Shown piece by piece: positions 29,695-32,296 of a DNA stretch of 32,296 nucleotides. Numbering within the stretch: the first letter of the stretch is position 1; each line of letters opens with the position of its first letter. The stretch spans positions 1 through 32,296 of the forward strand of contig JACRCI010000019.1 of NCBI GenBank assembly GCA_016219105.1. Direction: 5' to 3'. Both the position numbers and the translations under genes were made by a program. Below the pieces are notes generated by a model. The model saw only the letters and a program-made list of their open reading frames with translations, searched no databases and was not told where the DNA came from. The stretch is from Deltaproteobacteria bacterium (GTDB lineage: Bacteria; Desulfobacterota; GWC2-55-46; DRQE01).

Positions 29695-30971
29695 GTGATA
29701 CGGTCATAAAGGTAGAAGGTGTTTCAAAGAAATACTGCCGGAGCCTCAGGCACACGATGCTCTACGGCATGGCCGACCTTACGAGAAGTTTTGTCGGGAT
29801 TGGCCAGCGGGGCGAAAGACTGCGCGACGGGGAGTTCTGGGCGCTCGATAACGTAAGTTTTGAACTGAAACGCGGCGAATGCCTGGGGCTTATAGGTCTA
29901 AACGGCTCCGGCAAATCAACGCTTTTGAAACTCCTCAACGGGATCTTCATGCCCGACAGGGGGCGAATAGAAATAAATGGCCGCATGGGCGCGCTGATAG
30001 AGGTAGGCGCCGGGTTCCACCCCATGCTCACCGGGCGCGAGAATATATACGTCAACGGCGCCATTCTCGGGATGACGAAAAAGGAGATAGATAAAAAATT
30101 CGACGAGATAGTGGACTTCGCCGGAATAGGGGAGTTTATAGATTCTCCGGTGAAGCACTACTCAAGCGGGATGTATGTGCGGCTGGGTTTTTCGGTCGCC
30201 GTCCACTGCGAGCCGGACATACTCCTTGTGGACGAGGTGCTGAGTGTGGGGGATATGGATTTCCAGTATAAATGTTTTAAAAAAATAGACGAGTTTAAAC
30301 GCAACGGGAAAAGCCTTGCCTTGGTTTCGCACGATATCATGATTATAAACAAGCTGTGCGGCAAGGTTATTTTCCTGGATCAAGGTACCGTCAAATACGA
30401 CTCCAATACAGGCGACGCTATAGATCAATATCTTGCCGACACAACGGAAAAAGAAGTAAAAAGGGTAAGTAAAAAATTCGGACATATTAACGAAATTGAC
30501 AAGAAAAAGTCAAAAAAGATATTTTTTAGCAATGTGAGATTATGCGATTCCGAAGGGAAAGAGACAAACGTTTTCAATGTAGGACAACCGATTATCGTTA
30601 AGGCGACATTGGATGCTGATATAAAGGTAGATACCCCCGTTTTTGGAGGGATAATTTACAGTGAGGATGGAATCTATCTGGGAGGGTTTAACTCCCTTTC
30701 CGCGGCTGATTCCATTATGAGGAGTCTTGAAGGTTCATATGAAATTGAATATCACATCGGCGGGCTCTTTCTGTCCGGGGTATATCATCTGAGTCTGGTG
30801 ATCCACGATGCGACTGGTAAGATCATCTATGACGTGCACGATAAAAGCTTTTCGTTCGTCATAAAGGGAAATGCCATGTCCCTGCCGTATACTGGCTACG
30901 TCAGAGTACCATGCGAGTGGAAATACAAAAAACTATCCGTCAATGAGGTAAAATATGGTTTTGCTGATTAA
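29691..30971 (+). CDS. wzt: ABC polysaccharide export ATPase with C-terminal carbohydrate-binding-type domain
   Basis: A 426-residue Wzt-type ATPase. The nucleotide-binding domain has Walker A GLIGLNGSGKSTLLKLL (about 66-82), signature YSSGMYVRLGFSVAV (about 157-171), Walker B ILLVDEVLSVGD (about 178-189) and the switch ALVSHD (about 209-214). The RMGALIEVGAGFHPMLTGREN block is specific to polysaccharide exporters. Residues ~265-426 are an immunoglobulin-like Wzt C-terminal domain, which in studied systems recognises the capped O-polysaccharide chain. That part is visibly AT-richer than the ATPase half and than the upstream genes, consistent with exchange of the specificity domain. The ATG overlaps the permease stop (ATGA), and the 3' end overlaps the next gene by 17 nt. 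Confidence 0.93.
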   Translation: MSDTVIKVEGVSKKYCRSLRHTMLYGMADLTRSFVGIGQRGERLRDGEFWALDNVSFELKRGECLGLIGLNGSGKSTLLKLLNGIFMPDRGRIEINGRMGALIEVGAGFHPMLTGRENIYVNGAILGMTKKEIDKKFDEIVDFAGIGEFIDSPVKHYSSGMYVRLGFSVAVHCEPDILLVDEVLSVGDMDFQYKCFKKIDEFKRNGKSLALVSHDIMIINKLCGKVIFLDQGTVKYDSNTGDAIDQYLADTTEKEVKRVSKKFGHINEIDKKKSKKIFFSNVRLCDSEGKETNVFNVGQPIIVKATLDADIKVDTPVFGGIIYSEDGIYLGGFNSLSAADSIMRSLEGSYEIEYHIGGLFLSGVYHLSLVIHDATGKIIYDVHDKSFSFVIKGNAMSLPYTGYVRVPCEWKYKKLSVNEVKYGFAD

Positions 30972-32296
30972 CCCGCCCAACCCGCCCAATAGAGTTTCAA
31001 ACAAGGATATGATGGGCGGTTTCGGGCAGTGCTACCCGCCTGAGTGCAACGTAAAAGTCCCACCCATTGATATTCCGTATACCGCCGCCGTACTCCGTGA
31101 AAGCAAAATTGACGTTAAGGTAATAGACTGCCTTGGTCTATCTTTTTCTTTAGAATACCTTATTCCAGAGTTAAAAAAATATCCGGCAAGGTTGATTTTC
31201 CTCAGAACCTCAACTTCAACGTTCCTTTGGGATACCGAGGTGTCCCGAAGGATAAAGGAGGAACTGAACGCTACCGTCGTTTTTTTCGGGCCGCATATAA
31301 ATGTCGCTCCGGAGGATATTATGCGTCATCCCTGTGTGGATGCCATAGTCTTCGATGAGCCGGAATATACCGTCAGAGACATCGCCCTTCGCGGATTCAG
31401 AGACACACCGGGCGTCTGGTATAAGGAGGAGGGGAAGATAATCAAAAACATGAGGAGGGAACTCATCCGGGATCTCGATGAACTGCCTTTCCCTGCATGG
31501 GATATGTTGCCTTATATGGAATATACCATCGGAAACCTGATGCCGGACGCACGCCCAACGTTGTTCATGCAGACAAGCAGGGGTTGTCCGTACGGATGCG
31601 GCTATTGTCCCTATCCTCTCGCGCAGGGCACAAGATACAGGAAAAGGTCCCCCCGCAACGTCCTCGCCGAGTTTGAATATCTGGTTAAGAAGTTCAACGT
31701 CAAAAATATTATAGTTCGCGATGCGGAATACACCCTCGACAGGCAGCGGGTGGTTGAGATCTGTGAGGGGCTGATTAAAGCCGGCTTCAAGATAGCATGG
31801 AGATGCGAGACAAGGGTGGACACATTGGATGAGGCATTGATTGAACTGATGCATAAAGCCGGCTGTATCGGTATAAACATGGGGATAGAAAGCAAGAGCG
31901 AAGAGGTATGTAAAAAAATAGGCAGGAAGCCGCTCGATGAAGAACATACAAGGAATATCATACGCAAGTGTAAGGAGTTGGGCGTACATACATTCTGTTT
32001 CTTCATAATAGGCCTGCCCGGAGACGATTTGTCTACGGTAATAGAGACCCTGAAGTACGCTATTGCGCTTGACGCCGACACATCCCAATTTACCGTCGCC
32101 ACTCCATATCTCGGGACGGATTTATATAGATGGGCGTCTGAAAATAACTATATGGAATCATTTGACCTTAGCAAGACTACCGGATACGAAGCCATGATGC
32201 GAAACGAACAGTTGACTTCAGAACAGATTATGTCATTGAGGAACGAGGTGCAGAGGATAGTTGACATGATTAAGAGTAGAGGAATTACCTGGGCAG
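30955..32296 (+). CDS. B12-binding-type radical SAM protein (3' end outside window)
   Basis: At least 447 residues; the frame is open to the right edge. The N-terminus opens VLLINPPNPPNRVS and runs to a cobalamin-binding-like fold (about 1-165: PPIDIPYTAAVLRES, VVFFGPHINVAPEDIMRHPC, VDAIVFDEPE), as in BchE/Mag-type enzymes, though the classical DxHxxG B12 motif is not visible. The radical SAM core starts at TSRGCPYGCGYCPYP with Cys at about 212, 216 and 219 (Cx3Cx2C), followed by RDAEYTLDRQRVVEICEGLI and GINMGIESKSEEVCKKIGRK. It overlaps wzt by 17 nt with GAGG before the ATG, so it belongs to the polysaccharide operon. In such loci these enzymes may methylate or rearrange sugars or lipids; the substrate is unknown. 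Confidence 0.88.
   Translation, partial: MVLLINPPNPPNRVSNKDMMGGFGQCYPPECNVKVPPIDIPYTAAVLRESKIDVKVIDCLGLSFSLEYLIPELKKYPARLIFLRTSTSTFLWDTEVSRRIKEELNATVVFFGPHINVAPEDIMRHPCVDAIVFDEPEYTVRDIALRGFRDTPGVWYKEEGKIIKNMRRELIRDLDELPFPAWDMLPYMEYTIGNLMPDARPTLFMQTSRGCPYGCGYCPYPLAQGTRYRKRSPRNVLAEFEYLVKKFNVKNIIVRDAEYTLDRQRVVEICEGLIKAGFKIAWRCETRVDTLDEALIELMHKAGCIGINMGIESKSEEVCKKIGRKPLDEEHTRNIIRKCKELGVHTFCFFIIGLPGDDLSTVIETLKYAIALDADTSQFTVATPYLGTDLYRWASENNYMESFDLSKTTGYEAMMRNEQLTSEQIMSLRNEVQRIVDMIKSRGITWA

Noticed and set aside
31216-32102. Minus-strand open frames opposite the last radical SAM gene
   Set aside because: The plus strand has an intact Cx3Cx2C radical SAM enzyme running off the window edge; the antisense frames show no family features.

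Overview
The window reads as a chromosomal segment of an uncultivated, moderately GC-rich Gram-negative bacterium. A secretin, a small lipoprotein, a TonB-like inner-membrane protein and an ABC-type polysaccharide exporter point to a two-membrane envelope. The heavy use of AGG/ATA codons and the palindromic repeat families resemble the Desulfobacterota/Nitrospirota lineages; that placement is an inference from style and was not tested.

Region 1 (1-10748) starts with what looks like the C-terminal end of a transposase. It continues with a Tad/Flp pilus locus: flp pilin, TadE-like minor pilin, cpaB, cpaC secretin, a cysteine-rich TadG-like protein, cpaE/tadZ, cpaF/tadA, tadB and tadC. A canonical promoter precedes flp. 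Up to cpaF, every spacer between tad genes carries dispersed or tandem repeats, and a DUF559-type nuclease gene sits inside a 40-bp repeat array between cpaB and cpaC. From cpaF to tadC the genes are tight and repeat-free. No prepilin peptidase is visible.

Region 2 (10749-17810) runs on the same strand: a DUF192 protein, a TMTC-like membrane protein with C-terminal TPRs, a long TonB-like low-complexity protein, an AAA ATPase with an MshEN-like N-terminus, a small lipoprotein with a strong terminator, and a DedA-family protein. Two of these genes contain many copies of a 21-bp hairpin-forming unit, mostly read as NQPSSTA/SQPSSTV. The same unit also occurs in intergenic DNA at 17.2 kb and 24.4 kb.

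Region 3 (17830-24044, minus strand) is a compact five-gene operon. In transcription order it encodes a Ycf46-like AAA ATPase fused to an FtsH-type M41 metalloprotease domain, a DUF1257 (Ycf35-like) protein, a DUF2997 protein, a small radical-SAM protein, and an Hsp70-like ATPase with a long N-terminal helical-repeat domain in place of the usual substrate-binding domain. This looks like a dedicated chaperone/protease machine with a radical-SAM partner. It is my best candidate for an undescribed system.

Region 4 (24522-32296) is a surface-polysaccharide locus. It is headed by a MarR-like winged-helix regulator whose control region has three identical copies of a 17-bp palindrome; the last overlaps both the -10 box and the start codon, so the mRNA is probably leaderless. 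Downstream are a UDP-HexNAc 6-dehydrogenase, gmd, a terminator-like hairpin, fcl, an ABC permease/ATPase pair with a carbohydrate-recognition-type C-terminal domain, and a B12-binding-type radical SAM enzyme cut by the window edge. Together they suggest synthesis and ABC export of a polymer containing GDP-fucose-derived and HexNAc-uronate sugars.
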